A stretch of 64,000 nt of DNA from Alcaligenes sp. SORT26 (GTDB taxonomy: Bacteria; Pseudomonadota; Gammaproteobacteria; Burkholderiales; Burkholderiaceae_B). The notes beneath the pieces were generated by a model, which did not search any database, had not been told where the DNA came from, and worked only from the letters and a program-made list of their open reading frames with translations. The stretch is from contig NZ_CP070975.1 in the NCBI RefSeq assembly GCF_017377875.1, positions 1,178,001 to 1,242,000 of the forward strand. Direction: 5' to 3'. The position numbers and the translations under genes are program-made. Shown in pieces: positions 37,522 to 47,196 of the stretch (positions are counted from its first letter, which is position 1; the number at the start of each line of letters is the position of its first letter).

Positions 37522-40500
37522 CCACAACTTCCAGAACTTGCTCATTAGGCCAGACGGCAAACACATCAGGCTCGTACAGGGCTTCAGCACGGCTGGCTGG
37601 CAGCACAAACTGACCCACTGTATTCAGACGCACCGTGTAGCTGACTTCAGTGGTGCCTTCTTCAAAGCGCTCGTAGTAAGCACGGTAGCCATCAAAGCGG
37701 CGTTCGATAAAGCTGGGCCACTGACCGGACTGTTCTTCACCAGCGGTTGCCATGGCGGAGTCACGACCCAGGCCGCTGCCCAGGATAGTGGCACCAGCAG
37801 GAACCGGATCCGACACGACCACCCAGTTTGCCTGGCCCTGAGCCTTGACCTTGATCTTCACACGCATGATGTCACCACGACTCCATACGCCTGGCTTGGC
37901 CTGCTCAACCGCTTCAATCTGACGCTCCATGCTCAAGCCCGCGGAGATCGGCTTGCTCACAGGCACCGCTGCCAGGGAACGGACTTCGATCCAGGCCTTG
38001 CCGTCACCCATTTGCTCAACATTCAGGTTTTCAGGCTGATCGCCGTGCCAAGGCACGTCAATCTTGGAGGAACGTACGCCCTGACCGTCCGGGTTCAGCA
38101 TGTCCCAATCCACAACCTGAGCCGTTTCAGAACCCAGAATCACCATGGACTGACCGCTAGGGGACTGTTCGTGATCACGGCTGAACAGCTCAATGGCCAA
38201 GCTGCCAAAGAGGTTTTCCGTGGTCATGCGCCAGGCACCACGCTGCTGCTCGGCCAAGAGACCTTGCGCCAGACGAGGCATATCTTCTTGCCACTCTGGC
38301 ATTTCATTGACCAGAAGCATCAAGCGGGCCTGGTTGGTCACACGGCTGGTCATGTCCCATGGGTTGCCATTCAGCGCATCATCACCAAAGACCAGACGAG
38401 TGCCACGGCTGATCAGGCGCGCCTGAATCAAGCCCAGCGCTTCTTTACGTGTCTGCTCGGCTTTCTTGATACCTGGCAAACGCTGAGTCAGATCCACCCA
38501 GGCCAGCAGGATTTCCGTTGGCCAGCTTTGCAGATTCAATTCCACCGAATCCAGCATATTGACGCGGGCACGATCGTACTTGGCCAGGACGGTCGTCGCA
38601 CGAATCACCTCGATATCCCGCTCTTGACGAGAAACCGTGTGCATATTCGGGATACGACCATTCACCACATTTTCCAGACCCTGCAGCATCTCGTTGCGGA
38701 AACCGGCCGGGATGGGGTAGTTCAGGCCAATGGATTCAGCAATGTAGCTGATATCCAGGACGTAGCTGGTCAAGACACGGCTGCCCCAACCGTAGTTGCT
38801 GGGGAAGTAACGCAGCAAACCATTCGGGTCCATATAAGAAGGCATGCGCTGCATCAGGCCAGCCCAGGCTTCCTCGGAACGCAGGCCCATATAACGCGAG
38901 GCTTGCTGTTCAAAGCAGGTGTAGGGATAGCGTTCAAACCAGGCACGCACCCCTTCCATACCGCCGCCCAAGGAAGAGCGGAACAGCATTTGCAGACCAC
39001 CTTGAACCACACCTTTCTCGTTCTTCAAGGCACCGGCCGGAGCTTGCACCGACATATTCAAGGGCTGATCGATACCGACAGCAACCAATGTGCCCTGCTG
39101 AACGCTAATGGGGGTCGCCGTAAAGACTTCCTGCTTGATCGCCAGGCTGTCTTTCACTGCTTTACCCGTTGCACCGGCCTGCTGAACTTCCTGTGCATCC
39201 ACCGTCCATTCCATCTGATGCGAAGTCGCCGAACCGCTGGAGACAGGAACCTTCATGGGCCAGGAAACGACTTTGGCCGAGCCCGATGCCAATTCCACAG
39301 TTTGCTCTGGCAAGGCCGAGGAAGGCAGACCTTTACCGTGGTACTTTGCCGTTACCTTCACAGTCATGGCGCGCGGGCTGCTGTTACGCAGCGTCACTTG
39401 AGCCTGGTAATCATCACCTTCACGAGCAATGGCAGGCAAACCGGAAATGATCTGCAAGTCTTGAGTCGTGACGATCTGAGCGGAGCCGCTACCAAAACGG
39501 TCACCGGCCAAATCGGCCACCGCCATGATGCGGTATTGGGTCAAGGAGTCATTCAGCGGCACGGTCACCGTAGCGCGACCCTGAGCATCCAGCTCCACAT
39601 TGCCCTTCCACAACAACAAGGTGTCCAGCAATTCACGAGTGGGGCTCTTACCGCCGCCACCACCGGCTGCGACAGCCTTGCGACCATAGTGACGACGACC
39701 CACGATTTCAGACTGCGCCGTGGCGGTCTGCACGTTGTAGCCGCGCAAGGCACGCATGGCCGTCAACAAGTTCCAGCTATTGTTGGGGCTCAATTCCAGC
39801 AAGGCCTGATCCACCGCTGCCAAGGCAACAGAGGCACCGGCTGCGGGTGTGCCATCCGACTTCAGAACCTGAATCTCGACTTTGGCCTGTTCGCGAATCG
39901 CGTACTGGCTGCGGTCGGTTGTCACCTTCACATCCAGAGCATCTTGCTGACTGCTGACTTCAATGCCAGTCAGACCGAAACGGTAGCTAGGCTTGGACAA
40001 GTCTACGGTTGTGGTCGGCGCAACAAACTCGCCACCGCCTTCCGAATAAGCCTTGTACCAATTCAAAGGCTGACTCCAGCCCCAGCTAAAGAAGGAGTAC
40101 CAAGGCACTTCACGCAGACGGCCACGCAAGACCAGCACGGACACGTACACGTTCGGGCCCCACTCGGGCTTGATCTCTACGCTGACGTTAGGGCTGTCAC
40201 CCTCCAGTTGAACGACTTGAGCCTGCAAGACGCCTTCACGCTCCACGGCCACCAGGGCTGTGGCTTCACGGAATGGCATGCGTACCTGGAACTCGGCTTT
40301 ATCGCCGGGAGCCCAGGTCTTTTTGGCAGGGATCACGTCGATACGGTCATCATTCTGACCACCGAACCACATATAGCCCGAACCGCTGACCCAGACGCTG
40401 CTGGCAGCAACCGACTCACGGCCTTCGTCATCACGTGCAACGGCACGCAGTTCGACCTGACCGCCCTTCTCCAGCTTCACGTCACACTGCACCAGACCTT

Positions 40501-43414
40501 GCTCATCGCTGCGACCTTCGCAGATTGTGCCCAGGTCTTCACGCTGCTCCTGGTTGTCATAGCTGTAGAAGCCACCCACCATGCGCTTGCGAATCGAGAA
40601 ACGCTGTACGTTAGCGGCTTCAATGCGCACTGGCACGTTCTTCAATGGCTTGCCATCCGGGCTCAAGGCAAGGGCCGAGAGCTTGGTGGACGAACCGGCG
40701 GCTAACCAGCTACCAGCACGCAAACCGGCCACCACATCCGCAGGCCATACCGCCACGGTTTGGGTCAGGGTTTGGATCTCGCCATTGGGATCTGCAAATG
40801 TGGCTTCCACCAGGAACTCGGAAGCCCGATCCACAGCGGGCAGGCTATCCAGCTTGGCACGCAAACCACCTTGGGCATCCAGTTGGAAGCGCTGCTTGTT
40901 CAAGAACACGCGCGATTCCGAGGCGTCAGACTGCTCGCTCTTTTCAGGAGGAGCAAAGCTGAAATCGTCGTAGGCACTGAACGAAGGCGATTGACTACGC
41001 ACCACGGCCGACAACTGCACGGGCAGGAAGTCAGCCGGACCACCCGACAGATATTGCAACTGCACATCAGCCTGCATCTCTTTGGGTTTCACCAGATAAG
41101 GACGATCCTGGCCATCACCCAGCTTGATGCTGCCGCCCAAAACGGGCAGCTTGAATTCTTCAACACGGAACTCACCGAAGTTGAAGTACTGGTTCTCACC
41201 TTCTGTACGCAGACGGTAAACGCCCAGCTCGGCATCCTTGGGGATCTTCCAATCGGTCAGCGCAAACACGCTGCCCGCTGCTGTTTTCTGCCATTTCAGG
41301 GGCAGTTCAATCCGCTTGCCGCTGCCATCATGTTCGACGATCATCGTGTCAGGATAACGAGCAGGAGCCTTGAAACCTTCGCGTACGCGTTCACGTACGT
41401 AATGCTTCATGTGTGCCACTTCACCTGCACGGAACAGGCTGCGGTCCATGACGGTGTGAGCGATAGGCTCATCACTGCCACCCCAGCTATAAGGCACGTT
41501 AAAGCGCCATGGCTCAATACCCGAATTCCACTCGCTCAAGGCAAAGCTGAATTCATCTTTACCACGCGCCATCGGATTGTTTTTGTCGATCCGGGCCGTC
41601 ACAAACAAACCGGACAGGCCGGTGTCGTTGCAATAGTCGGACGTTCCGACTGCATGTGGATGATGGAACACCCCATCCTTATCCGTTTCGCCAACCACCA
41701 GTTCATCACCACGGCAGTTCATGACACGAATTTTGGCGCCTGGAACCACTTTGGCATCATCCAGGGTCGTGACCCAGACCAGCAGATCGTCGCCGCCTTT
41801 TTTGATGTGCACACCCAGGTTCGTCACCAGGACCGAACTGCGCACATACATGGTGCCTGCCGACTCCAGCAAGGAGGCACCCAGACGTGGGGACGCCACT
41901 TCCAGCACATGGAAGCCAGGGTCTTTCAGAGGCACACCGATCAGCTCAAAAGGACGTTCGTCTTTTTGATCCATGCCCGGCAGATCCAGCTTTTTAACTT
42001 CCTTGCCGATCAACAGCGGCTGACCACGCAAGTCCAGTTGGCCGGACTCATCAACAGGCGCGGTGATGTGGAAGTCTTGATCCATGAGGTTGCGCAGATG
42101 CTCTGCACTGACCATCCAGGAATAGTCCAACTGACGCAAACGGGAATACCAGGCCAGGACTTCTTTATCGTCCGTCACGGCCATCGCTCCGACCTGACCG
42201 GCCGAGACCAACATTTGCTCTGTCGTCAGATTCGCTTCTACATTACGCAGGCTCAAACCGATGGCGGGCGGATCGGAGTCATCCGAACCGTCACGGTCGG
42301 CATGGCCGAAACGCTCGACAATCCCGAAAGGCTCAACCGCAAACTTCACCAGCGGCGGGTAAGTCGTGGTGCTCATGCCATTGGCCAGGACCTGCGGATT
42401 CTTCAGGCTGCGGCCTGCATCATCGGTCAGGTTGTCCGGGATTTTGACCGTCAGCTTGGCATTTTCAGGGAAAGGTCCTTCGAAACGCACGTATTGGCTG
42501 GGGCCACGATCTTGCCAGGCCTCATCGCTATCAGACTTGGGTTCCCAAACATCTTTACCGGCTTGCAAACGGATCTGACGCACATACTCGTACGGAACCG
42601 GTGCGGAGAACTGAACACCAAAGCTGCCTACGGGTGTGCAAGGTGCTTCGGCACGTTCGCGCATGCAAGAAAGCGAAGCGGTGAACTCGGGGCGCACGCT
42701 GAAATCGTAGGTATAACGGTCCGTATTGGGAACGCCCTTACGATTTTCAATTTTCGTCATGATGCCCGGTTCCAGCACCACGGACACGCTGGCGTCTGCA
42801 GGCAAAGGACGTGCACACTGAACGGCTTGGTAACGCTCGTCTACCTCGTCCACATAGAACTCGGCGCGAACCATGGCGTCGCGCTCGGCACCTTCAATGG
42901 CTTTCAGTCCAATACGCTCGCCAATACCCTCTACCCGGCAATAGCCGTTCTTGACTAAAGAGGCGGTATTAACAGGCGCATTGAAGTTGAATAGAAAGAC
43001 CTGGTCTTCATCAATAATGTTGTAATACGGGCGGTTGCTTTCCAGAATGGCGCCGCCGGAATTAAAACGATATTGGGCCGGTCCGCTAATCGCTTCATTA
43101 TTAATGCTGCGAAAGCTTGTGGACACGACGGCAGTACAACTCAAGCCTGGGCCTGGTCGCTCATCGAATTCGTAAATCCAACGGCGGGAATCCAGCCAAC
43201 GGCCTTGACCGACTGCCGCAGGATCATCACACTGCACCTGCACGGGAGCAGGCAGTTGCGAATCCCCGAAATGAACAGCGGGCGTGGCAAAGGTGACTTT
43301 GACATCCCGCAAATCAGACGTCGCCCCTTGAGGCGAAAAACTGCTTATCGTAATGGCTTGGGCGCTACTGACGCCCAGCAAGAACATCAAACCCAGCAAA
43401 GACTGGCGATGCAT
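37505..43414 (-). CDS. Bacterial alpha-2-macroglobulin with thioester
   Basis: A 1969-residue periplasmic protease trap, larger than E. coli YfhM (about 1650). The signal peptide ends VSSAQA and has no lipobox, so unlike YfhM it is predicted to be soluble. Multiple beta-sandwich MG domains make up the first 1,200 residues. The internal thioester motif CFEQ is at Cys1500-Gln1503, followed by alpha-helical thioester-domain sequence (SRYMGLRSEEAW, NYGWGSRVLTSYVL) and a receptor-like beta domain to the end. A Gly/Lys run (AAGGGGGKSP, about residue 1255) may be part of the bait region. It overlaps pbpC, the usual partner. The pair is thought to trap proteases that breach the outer membrane. Confidence 0.95.
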   Translation of the reverse strand: MHRQSLLGLMFLLGVSSAQAITISSFSPQGATSDLRDVKVTFATPAVHFGDSQLPAPVQVQCDDPAAVGQGRWLDSRRWIYEFDERPGPGLSCTAVVSTSFRSINNEAISGPAQYRFNSGGAILESNRPYYNIIDEDQVFLFNFNAPVNTASLVKNGYCRVEGIGERIGLKAIEGAERDAMVRAEFYVDEVDERYQAVQCARPLPADASVSVVLEPGIMTKIENRKGVPNTDRYTYDFSVRPEFTASLSCMRERAEAPCTPVGSFGVQFSAPVPYEYVRQIRLQAGKDVWEPKSDSDEAWQDRGPSQYVRFEGPFPENAKLTVKIPDNLTDDAGRSLKNPQVLANGMSTTTYPPLVKFAVEPFGIVERFGHADRDGSDDSDPPAIGLSLRNVEANLTTEQMLVSAGQVGAMAVTDDKEVLAWYSRLRQLDYSWMVSAEHLRNLMDQDFHITAPVDESGQLDLRGQPLLIGKEVKKLDLPGMDQKDERPFELIGVPLKDPGFHVLEVASPRLGASLLESAGTMYVRSSVLVTNLGVHIKKGGDDLLVWVTTLDDAKVVPGAKIRVMNCRGDELVVGETDKDGVFHHPHAVGTSDYCNDTGLSGLFVTARIDKNNPMARGKDEFSFALSEWNSGIEPWRFNVPYSWGGSDEPIAHTVMDRSLFRAGEVAHMKHYVRERVREGFKAPARYPDTMIVEHDGSGKRIELPLKWQKTAAGSVFALTDWKIPKDAELGVYRLRTEGENQYFNFGEFRVEEFKLPVLGGSIKLGDGQDRPYLVKPKEMQADVQLQYLSGGPADFLPVQLSAVVRSQSPSFSAYDDFSFAPPEKSEQSDASESRVFLNKQRFQLDAQGGLRAKLDSLPAVDRASEFLVEATFADPNGEIQTLTQTVAVWPADVVAGLRAGSWLAAGSSTKLSALALSPDGKPLKNVPVRIEAANVQRFSIRKRMVGGFYSYDNQEQREDLGTICEGRSDEQGLVQCDVKLEKGGQVELRAVARDDEGRESVAASSVWVSGSGYMWFGGQNDDRIDVIPAKKTWAPGDKAEFQVRMPFREATALVAVEREGVLQAQVVQLEGDSPNVSVEIKPEWGPNVYVSVLVLRGRLREVPWYSFFSWGWSQPLNWYKAYSEGGGEFVAPTTTVDLSKPSYRFGLTGIEVSSQQDALDVKVTTDRSQYAIREQAKVEIQVLKSDGTPAAGASVALAAVDQALLELSPNNSWNLLTAMRALRGYNVQTATAQSEIVGRRHYGRKAVAAGGGGGKSPTRELLDTLLLWKGNVELDAQGRATVTVPLNDSLTQYRIMAVADLAGDRFGSGSAQIVTTQDLQIISGLPAIAREGDDYQAQVTLRNSSPRAMTVKVTAKYHGKGLPSSALPEQTVELASGSAKVVSWPMKVPVSSGSATSHQMEWTVDAQEVQQAGATGKAVKDSLAIKQEVFTATPISVQQGTLVAVGIDQPLNMSVQAPAGALKNEKGVVQGGLQMLFRSSLGGGMEGVRAWFERYPYTCFEQQASRYMGLRSEEAWAGLMQRMPSYMDPNGLLRYFPSNYGWGSRVLTSYVLDISYIAESIGLNYPIPAGFRNEMLQGLENVVNGRIPNMHTVSRQERDIEVIRATTVLAKYDRARVNMLDSVELNLQSWPTEILLAWVDLTQRLPGIKKAEQTRKEALGLIQARLISRGTRLVFGDDALNGNPWDMTSRVTNQARLMLLVNEMPEWQEDMPRLAQGLLAEQQRGAWRMTTENLFGSLAIELFSRDHEQSPSGQSMVILGSETAQVVDWDMLNPDGQGVRSSKIDVPWHGDQPENLNVEQMGDGKAWIEVRSLAAVPVSKPISAGLSMERQIEAVEQAKPGVWSRGDIMRVKIKVKAQGQANWVVVSDPVPAGATILGSGLGRDSAMATAGEEQSGQWPSFIERRFDGYRAYYERFEEGTTEVSYTVRLNTVGQFVLPASRAEALYEPDVFAVWPNEQVLEVVDAPAN

Positions 43415-43757
43415 CGTTCTTCCCCTATGGAATGTGCTATTTTCGGCGCCAGTTTAATAGAAATCAGGGGCTCTGAGCGTGTCTAAAAGGCCCTATAACT
43501 GCATAAAGAATGCCACCAAGTGCAACAGAAAAAGACACTCGGGTTTAAATATGCTTGTCACTGTGAAAAAAGGCGTTTTGGGTATTTGAAAGTAAAAATT
43601 TCAAATGCGACCAATACCCCGCTTTTTTCCCCAAACCAAGGCGATCAACTACGATAAGAAACATCCCGCCCCCAAGCAGTCTCTGGAAAACCGGCGCATC
43701 CACCCCATATGCGCAAGGCTTGCACGGATTACTCCGCCTCGATTTCAGGACAGACAA
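43415..43757. other. 343-base non-coding gap with an orphan plus-strand terminator-like hairpin
   Basis: This AT-richer gap separates the divergent alpha-2-macroglobulin and DUF697-like genes. No frame in it looks coding. It holds a nested inverted repeat at about 43580-43619: ATTTGAAA/TTTCAAAT inside GGGTATT/AATACCC. CGC and TTTTTT then follow, so it looks like a terminator in the plus direction although no plus-strand gene lies before it. It may end an unannotated small RNA or a leader of the next gene. Confidence 0.5.
43580..43628 (+). terminator. Orphan terminator-like hairpin
   Basis: The outer arms GGGTATT (43580-43586) and AATACCC (43613-43619) enclose the perfect inner arms ATTTGAAA (43584-43591) and TTTCAAAT (43599-43606). 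The right side continues CGCTTTTTT. The arms overlap slightly, so only one of the two foldings can form fully at a time. Confidence 0.4.
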
Positions 43758-44294
43758 ATGAGCTCAATGACACTGAAGGAACTGGACAAGACCCGCGAAG
43801 AATGTCGCAAATTAATCAGTCGGCGCGCCCTGCTGTCGGCCGCCGCTGCCGTTGTGCCTATCCCCGGTGTTGATGTGGGCGCTGACGTGGCGATTCTGAT
43901 GAAGGTCATCCCCATCATCAATGCCCGTTTTGGGCTGACGGCCAACGATGTGGATTCGCTTAGCCCCGAACTTAAAAAGCTGGTGGTGGTGGGTGGAACC
44001 AGTATGGGCCTGGGCATGGTGGGACGCGTCCTGACCACAGACCGGGTAATCAATATTCTGGTGCGTCTGGGGGCCAAGAAGCTGGCTGGGAAATATGGCG
44101 CCAAATACGTGCCTTTAATAGGCAGCGCCATTTCCGCATCCATCAGCTTTGTGGTGCTACGTAAAGTCGGCAACCAGCATATTGAAGAGTGTTATGAGAT
44201 CGCCCGCCGCCTGGCACTGGAAACACAAAGGCAGGAAGCGGTGCACACGATTGACGCCGCCGAGGACGGCTTGATACGCGAGATCAAGGGCTAA
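43758..44294 (+). CDS. DUF697-like hydrophobic protein
   Basis: A 178-residue protein. The ATG at 43758 follows AGGA by 7 bases; the longer frame from 43605 runs through the hairpin region and is rejected. A charged helix (TLKELDKTREECRKLISRR) is followed by a hydrophobic AAAAVVPIPGVDVGADVAIL, which is like the PIPG-D pattern of DUF697 domains. A second hydrophobic region has GAKKLAGKYGAKYVPLIGSAISASISF with glycine-zipper spacing (quoted in part: KLAGKYGAKYVPLIGSAIS). Membrane association is likely. The function of DUF697 proteins is unknown. The next gene converges on it with 15 bases between stops. Confidence 0.72.
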   Translation: MSSMTLKELDKTREECRKLISRRALLSAAAAVVPIPGVDVGADVAILMKVIPIINARFGLTANDVDSLSPELKKLVVVGGTSMGLGMVGRVLTTDRVINILVRLGAKKLAGKYGAKYVPLIGSAISASISFVVLRKVGNQHIEECYEIARRLALETQRQEAVHTIDAAEDGLIREIKG

Positions 44295-44309
44295 AGCCCT
44301 TGATTCATC

Positions 44310-45479
44310 TTAGCCCGCTGGAACCACACCGGGCTTGCTGCGACCATTCAACATGTAATCCATCAACTCGCGCACGGACTTCATGGCTTTACCAAAAGGC
44401 AAGGCTTCCGAGCTGCGGAAGAACAGACCGCGTTGTACGTCACCCTTCAAAGCGTAGGCCAATTGGCGGTCAATGCAGAATTGACCATGACGCTGCACCC
44501 CATCACGCAAACCGCAATGTGCCAGACAATCAAAGCCTTCGGTGCAAGCACGCTCACGCGCCACCGATTGCAGCTTTTGCTCTTTGTGCAGGTAAGCATC
44601 CAGCCACGGTGTACGCACAGCGCGGGCAGGCAGGCCAGCCACACTCATAAAGGTCACGATGTCCTTGGGCTCTGCATCCAGCAACACGCGTTTGAAGTTC
44701 TCATGCGCATCGCCTTCTTCGGTGACGGCAAAAGCCGTACCCATTTGCACACCATCCGCACCCCAATCAATTAATTGGCGCAATTGTTCAGGACGATGAA
44801 TCCCGCCTGCGGCGATCAGGGGAATGCGCTCGGCCTCCAGGCCCAGCTCGCGGAACAAGGCACGGCACCCTTCCAAAACGCGCTGGAAAGCATATTCAGG
44901 TTTGTTCAAGGACTGGTCGTCGGCTGCCCCCAGATGGCCCGCGGCAAAACGGGGGTTTTCCAGAACGACAGCATCGGGCAAACGCTTGCGGCGCAGCCAT
45001 TTTTTCACCAGCAAGGTGACGCCACGGACATCCGACAAGATAGGAATCAGGGCAACTTTAGGATGGTCCTGAACCAGTTCAGGCAAATCCAGCGGCAGGC
45101 CAGCACCTACCACCACGGCATCTGCCCCACTTTCGCAAGACTGACGCACGTACTCGGGATACTGCGACACCGCCTTCATGATGTTGACGGCAATACCGCC
45201 ATTACCGCCCGAGCGCTCGCGGGCACGATTGATTTCACGATCCAGTGCCTGCAAATTGGCCGCATCGACCACGCCTTTTTCGACATCACCCTGGGTGCTG
45301 TCCATGAGGTCTTCGTGATGACGCCGTAAATCCACGCTGGAGATCGTCCCCAGCCCGCCCAATGCAGCCACAGTACCAGCCAGCCGGGACGCCGAAATAC
45401 CGACTCCCATGCCACCCTGAACAATAGGCAAAAGCAGTTTTCCCTTCAGGGACATGAGACGTAAATCCGTCTTTAGCAC
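44310..45479 (-). CDS. Nitronate monooxygenase-type flavoprotein
   Basis: A 389-residue FMN-dependent TIM-barrel protein of the NMO/2-nitropropane dioxygenase superfamily. Visible parts are LPIVQGGMGVGISASRLAG at the start, GGNGGIAVNIM, ADAVVVGAGLPLDLPEL, LIAAGGIHRPEQLRQLIDWGADGVQMGTAF for the phosphate site (given in part: IAAGGIH, GADGVQMGT), and a C-terminal Cys-rich tail (CTEGFDCLAHCGLRDG) not found in short NMOs. The superfamily also includes enoyl reductases, so the substrate is open. It lies between hemN and the DUF697-like gene and seems to be a single-gene unit. Confidence 0.85.
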   Translation of the reverse strand: MLKTDLRLMSLKGKLLLPIVQGGMGVGISASRLAGTVAALGGLGTISSVDLRRHHEDLMDSTQGDVEKGVVDAANLQALDREINRARERSGGNGGIAVNIMKAVSQYPEYVRQSCESGADAVVVGAGLPLDLPELVQDHPKVALIPILSDVRGVTLLVKKWLRRKRLPDAVVLENPRFAAGHLGAADDQSLNKPEYAFQRVLEGCRALFRELGLEAERIPLIAAGGIHRPEQLRQLIDWGADGVQMGTAFAVTEEGDAHENFKRVLLDAEPKDIVTFMSVAGLPARAVRTPWLDAYLHKEQKLQSVARERACTEGFDCLAHCGLRDGVQRHGQFCIDRQLAYALKGDVQRGLFFRSSEALPFGKAMKSVRELMDYMLNGRSKPGVVPAG

Positions 45480-45548
45480 GATGTTATACCTTAGGTTGAT
45501 GCAAGAACCTGCCGGCCACGTCGGGACCAGAAACAGGGCAATAGAATC

Positions 45549-45574
45549 GTGGCCGTCTTGTTCAAGACGGCCAC
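45549..45574 (-). terminator. Hairpin terminator after hemN
   Basis: GTGGCCGTCTTG pairs with CAAGACGGCCAC across TT, giving an 11-12 pair stem 4 bases past the hemN stop. The minus-strand tail GATTCTATTG is only moderately T-rich. Confidence 0.65.
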
Positions 45575-45578
45575 TGTG

Positions 45579-47000
45579 TTAAATCAGGCGGGAGTAGCGT
45601 GCGCCGCTTTCCTGGCTCAAGTACTTGTCGAACACCATGCTGTAGGCACGTACAAACAAACGGCCTTTGGGCAAAACCTGGATGGATTGGTGATCGACAG
45701 TTAGCAAGCCTGCGTCCGCGTAGCTATTGAGCTCTTGCAGCTCGGCAGAGAAGTAGCTGGCAAAATCAATGCCGTAACGCGCTTCCAGACGCACAATTGG
45801 CACAGGCATGCTGCACATCAGATGCATGATGACTTCCGCACGCAGGCGGTCGTCTTGCTGCATCACAATACCCCGCTCGATGGGCAAACGCCCCCGGTCT
45901 ATATCGGCGTAGTAATTGCGCAGGCTGCGGGCATTTTGCACATGCATGGTGCCCACCTGACCAATAGACGACACGCCGAACGAAACCAGATCACAGGCCG
46001 CACGCGTGGTGTAACCCTGGAAGTTACGGTGCAGGCTGCCGTCCAGACGAGCCAGATTGAGCTCGTCCGTTGGCAAGGCAAAATGGTCCAGACCAATATA
46101 GACATAACCTGCATCCAGCAAACGCTGGGAGGACATCAGGAACAACTGCAAACGCTGGTCAGCGTCGGGAAGCTCTTCTTCATTGATCAAGCGCTGGGCC
46201 TTGAAGCGAGTAGGCAAGTGCGCGTAGTTATAAAGAGCGATACGATCTGGCCGCAGTTGCACCAGCGAATCGATGGTGACAGCAAAGCTTTCCAGGGTCT
46301 GCAGAGGCAGGCCGTAGATCAGATCGGTATTGATGGATTGGAAACCGGCTGCCCGGCTCTCTTCAATGGCCCGTTTGACCATTTCAAAAGGCTGGATGCG
46401 GTTGATCGCTTTTTGCACCTTGGGGTCAAAGTCCTGCACCCCGAAGCTGGTACGGTTAAAGCCCAGATCCGCCAAGTTCTGAAGCGTACCGTCTGCCAAA
46501 GTGCGAGGGTCGATCTCGATGCCCAGTTCGGCATCGGCCGTGAACATGAACTGCTCTTTAAGCTTGCCCATCAGACGAGAGAGCTGATCATTGTCCAGGA
46601 AGGTGGGCGAGCCGCCGCCCAGATGAAGTTGTTCGGTGCGCCGATCATCACCCATGTATTGGGTGACCATGTCAATTTCGCGCAGCAGGTAATCCAGATA
46701 CTGCTCGCTCTTGCTGCGGTCCTGCGTGATGATCTTGTTGCAGGCACAGAAGTAGCAAAGCGACTGGCAAAACGGAATATGCAGGTAAACCGATAGAGGG
46801 GGGTTGCTGCTGCTCAGGGCGCGACGCGATAATTCGTGAATGTAGGGCTGGGCAGGAAAATCCTGAAAAAACCGGTCTGCGGTGGGGTAGGAGGTATAGC
46901 GAGGCCCAGAACGATCAAAGCGCCGGATAAGGGCTTCCGAGATTTCAATATCTGGCGCGGTAGGCGCGCTGGCATCCGATGCTTCCACGATTTGCGGCAT
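45579..47000 (-). CDS. hemN: Oxygen-independent coproporphyrinogen-III dehydrogenase
   Basis: Radical-SAM enzyme that decarboxylates coproporphyrinogen III to protoporphyrinogen IX without oxygen. The 473-residue protein has the cluster motif HIPFCQSLCYFCAC, RYTSYPTADRF near the start, GGGSPTFLD and IGLDHFALP. The ATG at 47000 has a perfect AGGAGG 7 bases upstream; earlier start codons are rejected. Upstream lies an FNR-type site placed for class II activation, so it should be induced at low oxygen. It adds to the hemCDXY genes elsewhere in the window. The neighbouring mnh operon is divergent. Confidence 0.97.
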   Translation of the reverse strand: MPQIVEASDASAPTAPDIEISEALIRRFDRSGPRYTSYPTADRFFQDFPAQPYIHELSRRALSSSNPPLSVYLHIPFCQSLCYFCACNKIITQDRSKSEQYLDYLLREIDMVTQYMGDDRRTEQLHLGGGSPTFLDNDQLSRLMGKLKEQFMFTADAELGIEIDPRTLADGTLQNLADLGFNRTSFGVQDFDPKVQKAINRIQPFEMVKRAIEESRAAGFQSINTDLIYGLPLQTLESFAVTIDSLVQLRPDRIALYNYAHLPTRFKAQRLINEEELPDADQRLQLFLMSSQRLLDAGYVYIGLDHFALPTDELNLARLDGSLHRNFQGYTTRAACDLVSFGVSSIGQVGTMHVQNARSLRNYYADIDRGRLPIERGIVMQQDDRLRAEVIMHLMCSMPVPIVRLEARYGIDFASYFSAELQELNSYADAGLLTVDHQSIQVLPKGRLFVRAYSMVFDKYLSQESGARYSRLI

Positions 47001-47045
47001 AAAGGGTCCTCCTGCAAAAGACCTGTTTCTTCTAGTCAAGCATTC

Positions 47046-47051
47046 ATTGTG
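47046..47051 (-). promoter_or_regulatory. Candidate -10 element of hemN
   Basis: CACAAT on the minus strand is placed so that transcription would start near 47039, with the FNR-type site centred near -41.5. There is no clear -35, as expected for class II activation. Confidence 0.45.
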
Positions 47052-47073
47052 AGAGAAAACCTCACGCATGCGC

Positions 47074-47087
47074 TTGACCTGCATCAA
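47074..47087. promoter_or_regulatory. FNR/Anr-type site upstream of hemN
   Basis: TTGAC-CTGC-ATCAA has one mismatch to the consensus TTGAT-N4-ATCAA. It is centred about 80 bases before the hemN start and about 117 bases before mnhA. Confidence 0.72.
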
Positions 47088-47196
47088 GACCGGAATAACT
47101 AAAAAAACGCTTTTTTTATCGCTGTAGGGCTGAAATTAGCTTCATATATCGTATTATTAAGCGCTAGCCGCCTAAATTACCGCCTGTTGGAGTCAG

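Noticed and set aside
37451-42958. Very long open frames (over 1,000 and 700 codons) on the strand opposite the alpha-2-macroglobulin gene.
   Set aside because: They lie wholly over a clearly conserved gene, have no recognisable domain and are rich in His, Gln, Arg and Thr, as antisense frames of GC-rich genes usually are.
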